A stretch of DNA of 10,975 nucleotides from CAZFXZ01 sp964523165 (GCA_964523165.1 CAZFXZ010000023.1:1-10975); one strand, 5' to 3'. Positions 1-6,159 are shown, numbered from the stretch's first letter. Numbers and translations are program-made. Notes: generated by a model not told the origin, from the sequence alone.

Positions 1-27
1 TTAACATAATTACCGTAGAGAAGATCG

Positions 28-53
28 TCCCGCAAGGCGGGATCGGGTCCGCC
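28..53 (+). other. GC-rich alternative hairpins upstream of the terminator, end of unidentified RNA or 3' UTR
   Basis: On the plus strand TCCCGC (28-33) can pair with GCGGGA (37-42) around a 3-base loop. The overlapping segment GGCGGG (36-41) can pair instead with TCCGCC (48-53), so the two hairpins exclude each other. They sit just before the terminator at 61-86. This could be the structured 3' end of a noncoding RNA, a 3' UTR or an attenuator. The window cuts it off, so the identity is unknown. I could not match it to tmRNA, RNase P, SRP RNA or rRNA. Confidence 0.3.
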
Positions 54-60
54 ATCATCT

Positions 61-86
61 GCCCCCTAAGCGGGGGTTTTTGTTTT
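61..86 (+). terminator. Intrinsic terminator of an unseen plus-strand transcript
   Basis: A five-pair all-GC stem (CCCCC at 62-66 with GGGGG at 72-76, loop TAAGC) is followed directly by TTTTTGTTTT on the plus strand, which is the classic arrangement for rho-independent termination of a rightward transcript. On the minus strand the same stem has no following T-run, so it does not serve lgt well. The lgt stop codon (TAG on the minus strand, 66-68) lies inside this hairpin. The transcript it ends must begin to the left of the window; no plus-strand gene is recognisable in bases 1-60. Confidence 0.75.
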
Positions 87-860
87 GTCACAAACAAGCC
101 AAACGCCAACCGCGACAATCACAACAACACTCATGACGGCTGCCCAGCGCACCCCTCCAATCATCGGTGAATAATCAGTCCGATACTGCTCCATAACCAA
201 TCGGATAATCGAATAGCCGATTAAGTAGCCGGCGGTCAGATGACCATCTTTACAATGACCATATTTACGCCATAACAATAATAATAAAAATAAAATTATA
301 TCCAAAATACTTTCGTACAAAAATGTCGGCTGGAAATATTGACTATTAATAAATTGGGGCGGACGATTGACTGGATCAATCGGGATGGCCCACGGTTGGT
401 CTGAGGGCCGTCCAAACAATTCTTGATTAAAATAATTTCCCCATCGTCCCATGGCCTGACCAAGCGGCAAAGCCAAGGCTAGGCTGTCGGTAATTTTTTT
501 GATCGATATTTTATGACGGCGGCTCCACCACCAAATCACCATCAGACCACCGATCAGAGCACCGTGTATGGCCAACCCACCACGCCAAATAAAAAATATT
601 GACAACAAATCATGACGATAATACGGCCAAGCATAAACGACATAATACAGTCGCGCCCCAACAATACCGATTATGATCAGCCACCAAGCCAAATCCACGA
701 TTTGTTCATCGCTCACAGAATAAATTTTTAAAAAATGTCGAGTCACAAAAAACCCGACAATCATGGCCAAAACCACGAACAAACTATAATAATAAATCGT
801 CAGCGGACCAACATGCCAAGCCACCGCCAAAGGTTGAAAGGTGTGTAAAAAGTTTATCAT
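66..860 (-). CDS. lgt: Prolipoprotein diacylglyceryl transferase (Lgt)
   Basis: This 264-residue polytopic membrane enzyme moves diacylglycerol from phosphatidylglycerol to the lipobox cysteine of prolipoproteins, the first step of lipoprotein maturation. Family signatures are clear: GAR at 68-70, RGGLAIHG at 93-100 (His99), the signature GQAMGRWGNYFNQELFGRP at 134-152 with Arg139, Asn142 and Glu147, and a C-terminal IIRLVMEQYR with Arg220 and Glu224. About seven hydrophobic segments and the length fit the family. The start is placed at 860 (MINFLHTF), although the frame stays open up to 908, because the ATG there overlaps the TGA of the upstream dsbA-like gene as ATGA and the upstream residues are not Lgt-like. 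No Shine-Dalgarno is visible, so translational coupling is likely. Its presence implies that the organism makes lipoproteins. I see no minus-strand terminator after it within the window. Confidence 0.95.
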   Translation of the reverse strand: MINFLHTFQPLAVAWHVGPLTIYYYSLFVVLAMIVGFFVTRHFLKIYSVSDEQIVDLAWWLIIIGIVGARLYYVVYAWPYYRHDLLSIFFIWRGGLAIHGALIGGLMVIWWWSRRHKISIKKITDSLALALPLGQAMGRWGNYFNQELFGRPSDQPWAIPIDPVNRPPQFINSQYFQPTFLYESILDIILFLLLLLWRKYGHCKDGHLTAGYLIGYSIIRLVMEQYRTDYSPMIGGVRWAAVMSVVVIVAVGVWLVCDKTKTPA

Positions 861-1450
861 TGCCGACTTGTAACAAGACCCTCTATTTCCGTAGCGGCAT
901 TTTGCCAATTAACAGGCAGACCATTGACGACAATCACCGGCACGCTTGTGACGCCTTCTTTGGTGGCCGCTACTAAAAATTTAGTGAGTTTTTGACGCAC
1001 AGCAGTATCATCAAGACAGGCAGAAAACTCTTGTTGATCGGCACCTAAACTCACGGCGATAGTTTGTAAATCTTCAATTTTTACAGCGCCTTGTTGAGCT
1101 AGGCCATAATTATACAAGGCTAAAAGCTGCTGATCATCTGTCGCGCACAACAAACTCCGAGCCGCCAATTGCCCGCCGGGCGTCGACGGTAGAGGTCGAA
1201 ATTCTATGGACACATCATCGTTGTATTTTTTATATGCGTCCAATAATAATGGCGAAGCGGCCTGACAATGCGCGCAGGTAAAATCAAAACTATAAACGAC
1301 TTGCACGGCGGCTTTATCATCGCCCAAGATTGGCCCAACTATTGGCGCGGCGTCCGAGGCCGGTGATTTTGTCGACCGGACAAAAGCCACGGCTATAATC
1401 ACGACCAAACTCAAGGCAATAAACAAATAAAACTTTTTTTCTGTGGACAT
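857..1450 (-). CDS. Membrane-anchored DsbA-like thioredoxin-fold protein
   Basis: This 197-residue protein has an N-terminal hydrophobic segment (about 8-24) that acts as a signal anchor, then an extracytoplasmic thioredoxin fold of the Thioredoxin_4/DsbA type. The active site is CAHC (Cys59, Cys62) and the cis-proline loop is SVP (Pro171). Two further cysteines, Cys102 and Cys145, occupy positions where DsbA-like proteins of this type often carry a second pair. The likely role is thiol oxidation or disulfide exchange in secreted proteins; whether it is an oxidase or a reductase cannot be told from sequence. The frame is open to 1504, but the start is set at 1450 (MSTEKKFYLF) because it begins just before the signal anchor and lies 6 bases after a TATAAT box. 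The gene is coupled to lgt by an ATGA overlap. No VKOR or DsbB partner is visible in the window. Confidence 0.88.
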   Translation of the reverse strand: MSTEKKFYLFIALSLVVIIAVAFVRSTKSPASDAAPIVGPILGDDKAAVQVVYSFDFTCAHCQAASPLLLDAYKKYNDDVSIEFRPLPSTPGGQLAARSLLCATDDQQLLALYNYGLAQQGAVKIEDLQTIAVSLGADQQEFSACLDDTAVRQKLTKFLVAATKEGVTSVPVIVVNGLPVNWQNAATEIEGLVTSRQ

Positions 1451-1456
1451 GAGATC

Positions 1457-1465
1457 ATTATAGCA
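1457..1465 (-). promoter_or_regulatory. Extended -10 promoter of dsbA-like-lgt, predicted leaderless
   Basis: The minus strand reads TGCTATAATGATCTCATG: an extended -10 (TG-C-TATAAT) followed by 6 bases and the ATG at 1450. Transcription normally starts 6-8 bases after the -10, which is at the ATG itself, so the mRNA should have almost no 5' leader. No -35 is seen at 17 bases; that position falls in the stem of the preceding terminator. Inference from sequence only. Confidence 0.6.
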
Positions 1466-1470
1466 AAAAT

Positions 1471-1501
1471 AAAAAAAGTCGCCGATATGACTATCGCCGA
1501 C
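1471..1501 (-). terminator. Intrinsic terminator of the 82-residue membrane-protein gene
   Basis: On the minus strand GTCGGCGAT (1501-1493) pairs with ATCGGCGAC (1486-1478) with one internal G-G mismatch and a 6-base loop, followed by seven T. The stop codon TAG at 1493-1491 of the small gene lies inside the hairpin. The T-run leads into the -10 box of the next promoter, so terminator and promoter are packed together. Confidence 0.65.
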
Positions 1502-1739
1502 CAAATTTTTGGCACACCAACCAGTGGTGGACCGTGGCGTCGTTTAACGCCGCTTGGATCTCGGCCTGACGGCGCGCCTGACGCCTGGCCAAGAGTCTAT
1601 CCAAGCCGATGATCATGGCCCCGACCGAGGCCACAGCCACGACAATGTCCATTCGCACCACCTCCGTGAAAAGATAGGACATGAGCATCATGGAAAATCC
1701 TACCAACATCAACCCACTAGGAGTCAATGTTTTATTCAT
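1491..1739 (-). CDS. Small two-helix membrane protein of unknown function (82 aa)
   Basis: I do not recognise this 82-residue protein. It has two predicted membrane helices (about 8-26 and 31-49) separated by a very short turn, then a basic, alanine-rich stretch (LARRQARRQAEIQAA, 50-64) that looks helical and should be cytoplasmic by the positive-inside rule, then a tail with one Cys. The gene is well supported as real: TTGACA-17-TATAAC promoter, GGAGG 7 bases before the ATG, and a terminator on its stop codon, all in order on one strand. Codons favour G or C in the third position, unlike neighbouring genes. Together with the gene at 1846-2127 it resembles a small-membrane-protein module. A stress-type or regulatory small protein is possible, but there is no direct evidence for either. 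Confidence 0.75.
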   Translation of the reverse strand: MNKTLTPSGLMLVGFSMMLMSYLFTEVVRMDIVVAVASVGAMIIGLDRLLARRQARRQAEIQAALNDATVHHWLVCQKFGRR

Positions 1740-1746
1740 CTTCTAT

Positions 1747-1751
1747 CCTCC
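1747..1751 (-). promoter_or_regulatory. Strong Shine-Dalgarno GGAGG
   Basis: GGAGG lies 7 bases upstream of the ATG at 1739 and fixes the start of the 82-residue gene. It is notable because the large genes in this window have no such site. Confidence 0.85.
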
Positions 1752-1767
1752 AAAAGTGCTGACAGCA

Positions 1768-1796
1768 GTTATACGCCTTTTTTAAATTTTTGTCAA
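1768..1796 (-). promoter_or_regulatory. Sigma70-type promoter TTGACA-17-TATAAC
   Basis: The minus strand has a perfect -35 (TTGACA, 1796-1791), a 17-base spacer and TATAAC (1773-1768), predicting a start near 1761 and a leader of about 20 bases with GGAGG. It is the best consensus promoter in the window and serves the 82-residue membrane-protein gene. It begins within the T-rich tail of the preceding terminator. Confidence 0.82.
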
Positions 1797-1828
1797 AAAT
1801 AAGACCCCAGACACACGATGTGCTGGGG
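1794..1828 (-). terminator. Intrinsic terminator of the 93-residue membrane-protein gene
   Basis: On the minus strand CCCCAG (1828-1823) pairs with CTGGGG (1810-1805), and CACA pairs with TGTG inside with one bulged T and a TCG loop. TTATTTTT follows after two bases. It lies about 17 bases past the stop codon of the gene that ends at 1846. Confidence 0.8.
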
Positions 1829-1845
1829 CCAAAGGAGATGGGCGT

Positions 1846-2127
1846 TTACGGCCGTGGCTGAACAGCCGGCGGCCGGAATTGGCCATTGATCGGGGCGCCG
1901 AAGCGTTGGCGTCCCGGGCGCTGTTGCGCTCGACGGCGCAGAACGGCAGCGCGCAGGCTGCCGGTCAGGGCGACCAACAAGGCCGCCGCCGCCGGAAAAA
2001 AGAAAAATATGTTGGCTTCGGGTCCGGGGACCACGAAGCCGCTTTTGATGCCGAAGACGACCAAAGTCGCCTCGACGAGAGTCATCACTGCCAGGGCGAT
2101 CGTCGCCCCGAAATATCCCTTCGACAT
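1846..2127 (-). CDS. Small two-helix membrane protein, Arg-rich tail (93 aa)
   Basis: I do not recognise this 93-residue protein. It has two predicted membrane helices (about 7-27 and 38-57, the second starting with four Phe) joined by a short Gly/Pro loop. An arginine-rich stretch follows (LRAAVLRRRAQQRPGRQR, about 58-75), then a disordered Gly/Pro/Gln tail ending in PAVQPRP. The layout matches the 82-residue gene just downstream: two helices, then a basic cytoplasmic tail. AGGAG 6 bases before the ATG supports the start at 2127. The GC content is far above that of pyk next door. Longer open frames on both strands here (1793-2143 minus, 1879-2172 plus) come from the GC-rich composition; this frame is preferred because it alone has the ribosome-binding site, membrane helices and a terminator just past its stop. 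Confidence 0.72.
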   Translation of the reverse strand: MSKGYFGATIALAVMTLVEATLVVFGIKSGFVVPGPEANIFFFFPAAAALLVALTGSLRAAVLRRRAQQRPGRQRFGAPINGQFRPPAVQPRP

Positions 2128-2133
2128 GACTTA

Positions 2134-2138
2134 CTCCT
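2134..2138 (-). promoter_or_regulatory. Strong Shine-Dalgarno AGGAG
   Basis: AGGAG lies 6 bases before the ATG at 2127 and chooses this frame over the overlapping ones. Confidence 0.82.
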
Positions 2139-2155
2139 GACAAAAGGTTGCTTTT

Positions 2156-2184
2156 ACCCTATCATATTTTGATAAAAATGTCAA
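2156..2184 (-). promoter_or_regulatory. Probable promoter TTGACA-17-TAGGGT
   Basis: A perfect -35 (TTGACA, 2184-2179) with a 17-base spacer is followed by TAGGGT (2161-2156), a poor -10. The segment TTGACATTTTTAT is shared exactly with the region upstream of the 50-residue gene at 8296. A start near 2149 would give a leader of about 20 bases carrying AGGAG. Confidence 0.5.
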
Positions 2185-2192
2185 TGGGTAAC

Positions 2193-2218
2193 AAAAGTGA
2201 CCGCATAAATGCGGCCAC
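2193..2218 (-). terminator. Intrinsic terminator after pyk
   Basis: On the minus strand GTGGCCGCA (2218-2210) pairs fully with TGCGGTCAC (2205-2197) with one G-U pair and a TTTA loop, followed by TTTTG. It lies 24 bases after the pyk stop and ends the 6097-2243 gene run. Confidence 0.85.
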
Positions 2219-2242
2219 TACCTGATTATTATTGGGCGATTT

Positions 2243-3673
2243 TTATATTTCCACGACTTCGACGATATTGCGCTTTTTATCCCCCTTGGTCTGGATGGCC
2301 ACGACTACCACTTGGCCATTTTTTGATAATTTTTCTTTGGTTAATAAAATCTTGGCTTGTTTAACACCATCAAGTCCAGATTTGGGTAATTTATTTATTA
2401 AGCGCGGATTGACGCCCCACGATAAGACCAATTGATTAGCTAAAGCTTTATTATTGGTACAAGCAAAAACCGGCAACTCCAAACGACTGGCGGCTACGGC
2501 GCGGGCCAAACGTCCATCTTGATCAAAAATCACTACGGCTGTGGCTTGACTGTCTATGGCCAGACGACTAACCGCTCCAGCCGTGGCTTCGAGTGGATCG
2601 TTGGTCAGGGCTGGTTTGTGTCGGACGTCATCATAGCTGGACTGCTCAATTTGCACAATGATTTCTTTCATCGTCCGGACGGCTTCGACCGGATATTGGC
2701 CACTGGCTGTTTCACCAGACAACATCGTGGCGTCGGTATGATCAATCACGGCATTAGCCACGTCGGTGATCTCAGCTCGGGTTGGTCGCGGATTAACCAT
2801 CATTGATTCTAGCATTTGCGTGGCGACAATGACTGGTCGATCGGCAGCCAAACATTTTTTGATAAAATCTTTTTGTAAAATCGGTAAGGCTGACACCGGC
2901 AACTCAATACCCAAATCCCCCCGAGCAATCATGATACCATCGGCCGCTTTTATGATACTATCAATATTTTTCACAGCCGCCGTGGTTTCGATCTTGGCCA
3001 TAATTTTTGGTACGGTTTGGCCAGCTTTGACGCGTCGCGATAAAAACTTTCGTAGGTCGGTAATATCGCTGGCCCGTTGGACAAAAGATAACGCCAACCA
3101 ATCAACGCCGACAGATAAACCAAATTCGGCATCACGATGATCTTTGGCCGTCACGGCCGGAATACCCAAAAAAGCCCCGGGGAAATTCATACCCCGCAAA
3201 GAGCTAACCCGACCCGGCTTACTTACTTTGGCCACCAAGCTCTGATCTTTAGATTTAAACTTGATCACTCGCAATTCAATTAGACCATCTTTAATAAAGA
3301 TTTTTTGACCGGGTTTTAGAAATTTAAAGATTTGCGGTAGCTGGACCGGCAAACAAGTCGTTTTTTTGCTGGATTTTTTGAAGACGCTTTGAGAAACTAA
3401 AATTATTTTCGCTCCGCGTTTTAAGTCTATTTCACCGTCAAAAATCCCCAAACGAATCCGCGGACCTTGCAAATCTTGCAAGATCGCCACCGGTTTTTTG
3501 ACCTTGAGGGCGGCGGCGCGAATATTTTTGATCAATAGACGATGATTGTCATAGCTGCCGTGAGAAAAATTGAGCCGGGCCACATTCATCCCGGCTTTTA
3601 ACAATTCAGTCAAAACGGTCGGGCTTTCCGAAGCCGGCCCGATTGTGCAGACGATTTTTGTCCTCTTGGCCAT
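2243..3673 (-). CDS. pyk: Pyruvate kinase
   Basis: This 476-residue cytosolic enzyme converts phosphoenolpyruvate and ADP to pyruvate and ATP, the last step of glycolysis. The N-terminal KIVCTIGPAS and ARLNFSHGS (Arg33, Asn35, Ser37, His38) bind phosphate and nucleotide. DLQGPRIR (67-74) replaces the usual DTKGPEIR. The B domain spans roughly 75-170. MAKIE carries the catalytic Lys227 and Glu229, ARGDLGIE carries Asp253 of the metal site, and ATQM carries Thr285. DATMLSGETASGQYPVEAV (314-332) is the other signature. The C-terminal domain (about 345-476) is complete and there is no extra PEP-utiliser domain. The length is normal. The start at 3673 has no Shine-Dalgarno and lies 6 bases after the stop of the DUF4870-like gene, so it is read from the upstream operon. 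A hairpin terminator follows. Confidence 0.97.
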   Translation of the reverse strand: MAKRTKIVCTIGPASESPTVLTELLKAGMNVARLNFSHGSYDNHRLLIKNIRAAALKVKKPVAILQDLQGPRIRLGIFDGEIDLKRGAKIILVSQSVFKKSSKKTTCLPVQLPQIFKFLKPGQKIFIKDGLIELRVIKFKSKDQSLVAKVSKPGRVSSLRGMNFPGAFLGIPAVTAKDHRDAEFGLSVGVDWLALSFVQRASDITDLRKFLSRRVKAGQTVPKIMAKIETTAAVKNIDSIIKAADGIMIARGDLGIELPVSALPILQKDFIKKCLAADRPVIVATQMLESMMVNPRPTRAEITDVANAVIDHTDATMLSGETASGQYPVEAVRTMKEIIVQIEQSSYDDVRHKPALTNDPLEATAGAVSRLAIDSQATAVVIFDQDGRLARAVAASRLELPVFACTNNKALANQLVLSWGVNPRLINKLPKSGLDGVKQAKILLTKEKLSKNGQVVVVAIQTKGDKKRNIVEVVEI

Positions 3674-3679
3674 ATTTTA

Positions 3680-4045
3680 CTAAAACTTAATGTCGTCAGC
3701 GTAACGACCCAAGATCGGCATAGTCCAAGTTTTGCCAGCTAGAGCTTTGTAAATACCGACCACGGACAATCCGACTAAAGCCAAAAAGAGTAATTGACCA
3801 AACAGCGGCACCCAAAAAAATAACATGCCAACTAATTCGACCAAAAATAAAACTAGACCTTGCTTGGCGTGCGCTTGGACAAATTTGTCATGACGTTGTC
3901 CCAAAAGCGGCAAAAGACACAAAACCCAAACATAGCTCAAAGCGGCCGCTAAACGATTTTCCGTGATCTTCAACTCCTCATCACCAATTTTAACTTTGGC
4001 CATGACTTGATTTTTTTTGGACGTTTTTGTTTTTTTGACTGGCAT
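3680..4045 (-). CDS. DUF4870/Tic20-like small membrane protein
   Basis: This 121-residue membrane protein has a basic N-terminus (PVKKTKTSKK), a soluble region, then three hydrophobic segments at about 33-49, 64-81 and 83-103. The segment LSYVWVLCLLPLLGQRHDKFVQAHAKQGLVLFLVE with HAKQG at 59-63, and the end MPILGRYADDIKF, resemble the DUF4870/Tic20-like family that is frequent in Patescibacteria. Its function is not established. ATG at 4045 is used because it lies 3 bases after the previous stop; Met15 (MAKVKIGDEE, 4003) is an alternative. No Shine-Dalgarno. It is in operon order between the 160-residue gene and pyk. Confidence 0.7.
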   Translation of the reverse strand: MPVKKTKTSKKNQVMAKVKIGDEELKITENRLAAALSYVWVLCLLPLLGQRHDKFVQAHAKQGLVLFLVELVGMLFFWVPLFGQLLFLALVGLSVVGIYKALAGKTWTMPILGRYADDIKF

Positions 4046-4048
4046 ATT

Positions 4049-4531
4049 TTATTTTTTATCAGTAGTTTTGTCGACCGAGGTCGAACGTTCTACTGTGATA
4101 TTATTTTTTATTTTTAAAATTTTCAAAAAGACTAATCCGACCAAGCCACCGATGGCCGCGGTCAGTATCGGCTCGACAGCTAGGTTGATCAACAACCAGT
4201 AATTAAAAAACCACAAGACTTTAAACAAAGCTGAGGCCAGACCCAAAATTGCGCCCAACAACACCCCGACCAAAGCTCCGTGACCAATCTGTCCTCGACT
4301 CCAATCTTTGATCCGCCAAACCGCCCAGAGCAGGGCCCCGACTTTGATCAACCAAGTAAAATTGTTGAGCCAATCCAATGTCCACTCCAAAAAACTTAAC
4401 GTGCTAATAATATATAAAATCAAAATCAAAACTAGACTCCAACCCAAGGGTCGAGACAACGCCGACAGATAGGCTCGCACATCGCGGGCCAAATCGTCTT
4501 CTTGCCAAAAATTTCTTTCTTGCTCGCTCAT
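4049..4531 (-). CDS. Hypothetical membrane protein (160 aa)
   Basis: I do not recognise this 160-residue protein. An acidic soluble N-terminus (MSEQERNFWQEDDLARDVRAY) precedes about four or five hydrophobic segments (28-48, 58-74, 84-104, 108-118, 121-140), and a charged Lys/Thr/Asp tail follows. The glycine-rich stretch GALVGVLLGAILGLASALF and the later AAIGGLVGLVF suggest packed helices, as in small integral membrane proteins. It starts 9 bases after the glycosyltransferase stop and ends 3 bases before the next start, so the genes are probably co-transcribed. A TGCTATACT box lies 11 bases before the ATG, and AAAGG 6 bases before it is a weak Shine-Dalgarno. No function is proposed. Confidence 0.75.
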   Translation of the reverse strand: MSEQERNFWQEDDLARDVRAYLSALSRPLGWSLVLILILYIISTLSFLEWTLDWLNNFTWLIKVGALLWAVWRIKDWSRGQIGHGALVGVLLGAILGLASALFKVLWFFNYWLLINLAVEPILTAAIGGLVGLVFLKILKIKNNITVERSTSVDKTTDKK

Positions 4532-4540
4532 AAGTGACCT

Positions 4541-6097
4541 TTAGTATAGCACATTTTGCAACTTCCGCCCATCAAAAATCAACAAGGCATCGGGTGGGTT
4601 TTTGATAAAAAATTTCACTTGCTTGGACGTGTAGTTGTTATAATTATAGCCCCATAATTCAGTATAATAATCTTTCGTTTCATGGCGAGCCGGACCAGTA
4701 AAGAGATAGTCAGACGCCGTCAAAAAATAGCCGTCTTGGTCGGCAGTAATTGTAGCCGTGATCGGGCTATTGATATCTAGCCACCAAACCGGTAAACGTT
4801 CAACACTAACCTGATTGTCGGGATAAAAAAGATTTAGTGCTTCGTCAAAACCGTTGCGCAATACTTGAGCGCCGCGATAAGTATCGGGTAAGTTTATCAG
4901 CCAAACATGTTGGGTTTGTGATAAATTGACTTGGCTGGAAAAGTCTTGCAAAACCGCGACTGATGATGTAGCCGCCGCCTGCCAAGCTAAATTTTTTTGC
5001 CAACTAAAATAGCCAAAATAAAGCATTAAACCAATTAGACTGAAATAACCAATTGGTCGCCAAAGACGATAAATTTCTCTCACTAATAAAGATAAAATTA
5101 CCACCACGGCGACTGATGGCAAATACTGATAACGCTCTCCTTCATCGTTGTTTATACCAAAGATCAAGCTCCACAACGGCAAGGTCATGATCAGCCAAAT
5201 AGTTATCCAGCCAAAAATTTCCGACCGAACTTTTTTGAACAGCCACCAGACAGTCGTCAAGATGATCACGACTGACAACAACGCCAGCCAACGATTGTCC
5301 CACAGCCAATCTCGGACTGCCAGTCGCGTTTCAAAAAATAAAAACGTGTCGGTGGTCAAATTGAGGAGCATCAAGACAATGCGACGCCAACTAAATTGAA
5401 AAGTGTTATCCGCATAATATCCGGCTGTTAGTCCAATGGCTAAATAACGAGCGACAAAAAAGCCTACGACCATCAAAACATACCAGAGTATTCGCCAATC
5501 AAACTTTTTTTTCTGCAGATAATTGCTGACTACGACGATCAACGGCCAAACTACGGCCATTTCTTTAGTCAATAAAGCTAGGACAAAAATCGGCAACGAC
5601 AAGTAAAACAGCCAGCGCGTTTTATCACTCGCCTCATACAGCAACCACGTCAGTAAAAAGAAGAAAGTCACGACTACGTCACCGCGGGCGGCGATCCAAA
5701 TCACGGCTTCGCTATGACACGGCAATAAGGCAAACAAGCCACTGGCCGCCACAGCCAATTTTTCACTCTGGAAAATCTTTTTGATCAAAAAATAAAGTAA
5801 AAAAATATTAGCCAGATGAAAAATCAGGTTACTTAAATGATAGCCAACGGGATTTAGACCCCAGACAGCATAATCAAAAGCAAATAACCAATTAAACATC
5901 GGCCGATATGACCCACCCAAACCTTGCTGACCATAATAATTGGTCGTCAAATATTGCCATAAATTTTGACTGCGCGTGGCGGTTAAATATAGCCAGTCAA
6001 AATCGTCGGAAACGAAAAAATCATTTAGATTTTTTGCATACAACAAACCTCCGATGACAACGATGGCGATTAAAATCAGCCAATGAAATTTCTTCAT
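4541..6097 (-). CDS. GT-C fold (PMT/TMTC-like) membrane glycosyltransferase
   Basis: This 518-residue polytopic protein has roughly ten or more membrane segments and a soluble C-terminal part from about residue 390. SDDFDW (30-35) at the end of the first helix gives the acidic pair typical of the first luminal loop of GT-C enzymes. SYRPMFNWLFAFDYAVWGLNPVGYHLSNLIFHLAN (63-97) and LPCHSEAVIWIAARGD (125-140) match the P-H-x-E-A-V-x-W-I-x-x-R-x-D type motif of TMTC and PMT relatives. Such enzymes transfer sugars from polyprenyl phosphate to proteins or glycans on the outer face of the membrane; donor and acceptor are unknown here. The start at 6097 (MKKFHWLI) lies just before the first helix and 6 bases after a TATTAT box. 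It heads the run of genes that ends with pyk. Confidence 0.8.
   Translation of the reverse strand: MKKFHWLILIAIVVIGGLLYAKNLNDFFVSDDFDWLYLTATRSQNLWQYLTTNYYGQQGLGGSYRPMFNWLFAFDYAVWGLNPVGYHLSNLIFHLANIFLLYFLIKKIFQSEKLAVAASGLFALLPCHSEAVIWIAARGDVVVTFFFLLTWLLYEASDKTRWLFYLSLPIFVLALLTKEMAVVWPLIVVVSNYLQKKKFDWRILWYVLMVVGFFVARYLAIGLTAGYYADNTFQFSWRRIVLMLLNLTTDTFLFFETRLAVRDWLWDNRWLALLSVVIILTTVWWLFKKVRSEIFGWITIWLIMTLPLWSLIFGINNDEGERYQYLPSVAVVVILSLLVREIYRLWRPIGYFSLIGLMLYFGYFSWQKNLAWQAAATSSVAVLQDFSSQVNLSQTQHVWLINLPDTYRGAQVLRNGFDEALNLFYPDNQVSVERLPVWWLDINSPITATITADQDGYFLTASDYLFTGPARHETKDYYTELWGYNYNNYTSKQVKFFIKNPPDALLIFDGRKLQNVLY
4543..4551 (-). promoter_or_regulatory. Possible extended -10 TGCTATACT inside the end of the glycosyltransferase gene
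   Basis: TGCTATACT overlaps the last codons and stop of the glycosyltransferase gene (GTG CTA TAC TAA) and lies 11 bases before the ATG at 4531. It could be an internal promoter raising expression of the small membrane proteins and pyk. It may also be a chance match set by coding sequence. Confidence 0.35.
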
Positions 6098-6103
6098 AAG
6101 GCT

Positions 6104-6112
6104 ATAATATCA
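6104..6112 (-). promoter_or_regulatory. Extended -10 promoter TGATATTAT, predicted leaderless
   Basis: The minus strand reads TGATATTATAGCCTTATG: an extended -10 (TG-A-TATTAT), 6 bases, then the ATG at 6097. The geometry is the same as at the dsbA-like gene. No -35 is evident, because that region is the palindrome at 6113-6140. Confidence 0.5.
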
Positions 6113-6140
6113 CAAAGGGCCGCCGATCGGCGACCCTTTG
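6113..6140 (-). terminator. Long palindromic hairpin after groEL, possible terminator
   Basis: A 28-base near-perfect palindrome (arms of 14, one G-U pair on the minus strand, centre GATC) lies 19 bases past the groEL stop. Its stability and place suggest it ends the groES-groEL transcript or protects its 3' end. Neither strand has a proper T-run directly after the stem (minus: TGATATTAT; plus: ATAAAAAAC), so it is not a canonical intrinsic terminator. Confidence 0.5.
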
Positions 6141-6159
6141 ATAAAAAACTAATTATTTT

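Noticed and set aside
11..50. Resemblance of bases 11-50 to the 3' part of a 5S rRNA or tmRNA
   Set aside because: The conserved 5S motifs and a tmRNA T-arm with CCA end are not present, and the rest of any such RNA would lie outside the window.
3..86. Plus-strand reading frame 3 (GC-ending codons) as the end of another small protein gene
   Set aside because: It has no stop codon before or at the terminator and runs on into sequence antisense to lgt.
1554..1802. Plus-strand frame opposite the 82-residue gene
   Set aside because: It is a histidine-rich mirror translation, with no Shine-Dalgarno and with the stop located in the promoter of the real minus-strand gene.
1793..2172. Longer open frames over the 93-residue gene on both strands (1793-2143 minus, 1879-2172 and 1886-2140 plus)
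   Set aside because: They are arginine/proline-rich translations caused by high GC content, without ribosome-binding sites or membrane helices. The 1846-2127 frame has AGGAG, helices and a terminator just past its stop.
2519..3140. Plus-strand frames inside pyk
   Set aside because: They are antisense shadows of a complete pyruvate kinase with all catalytic residues.
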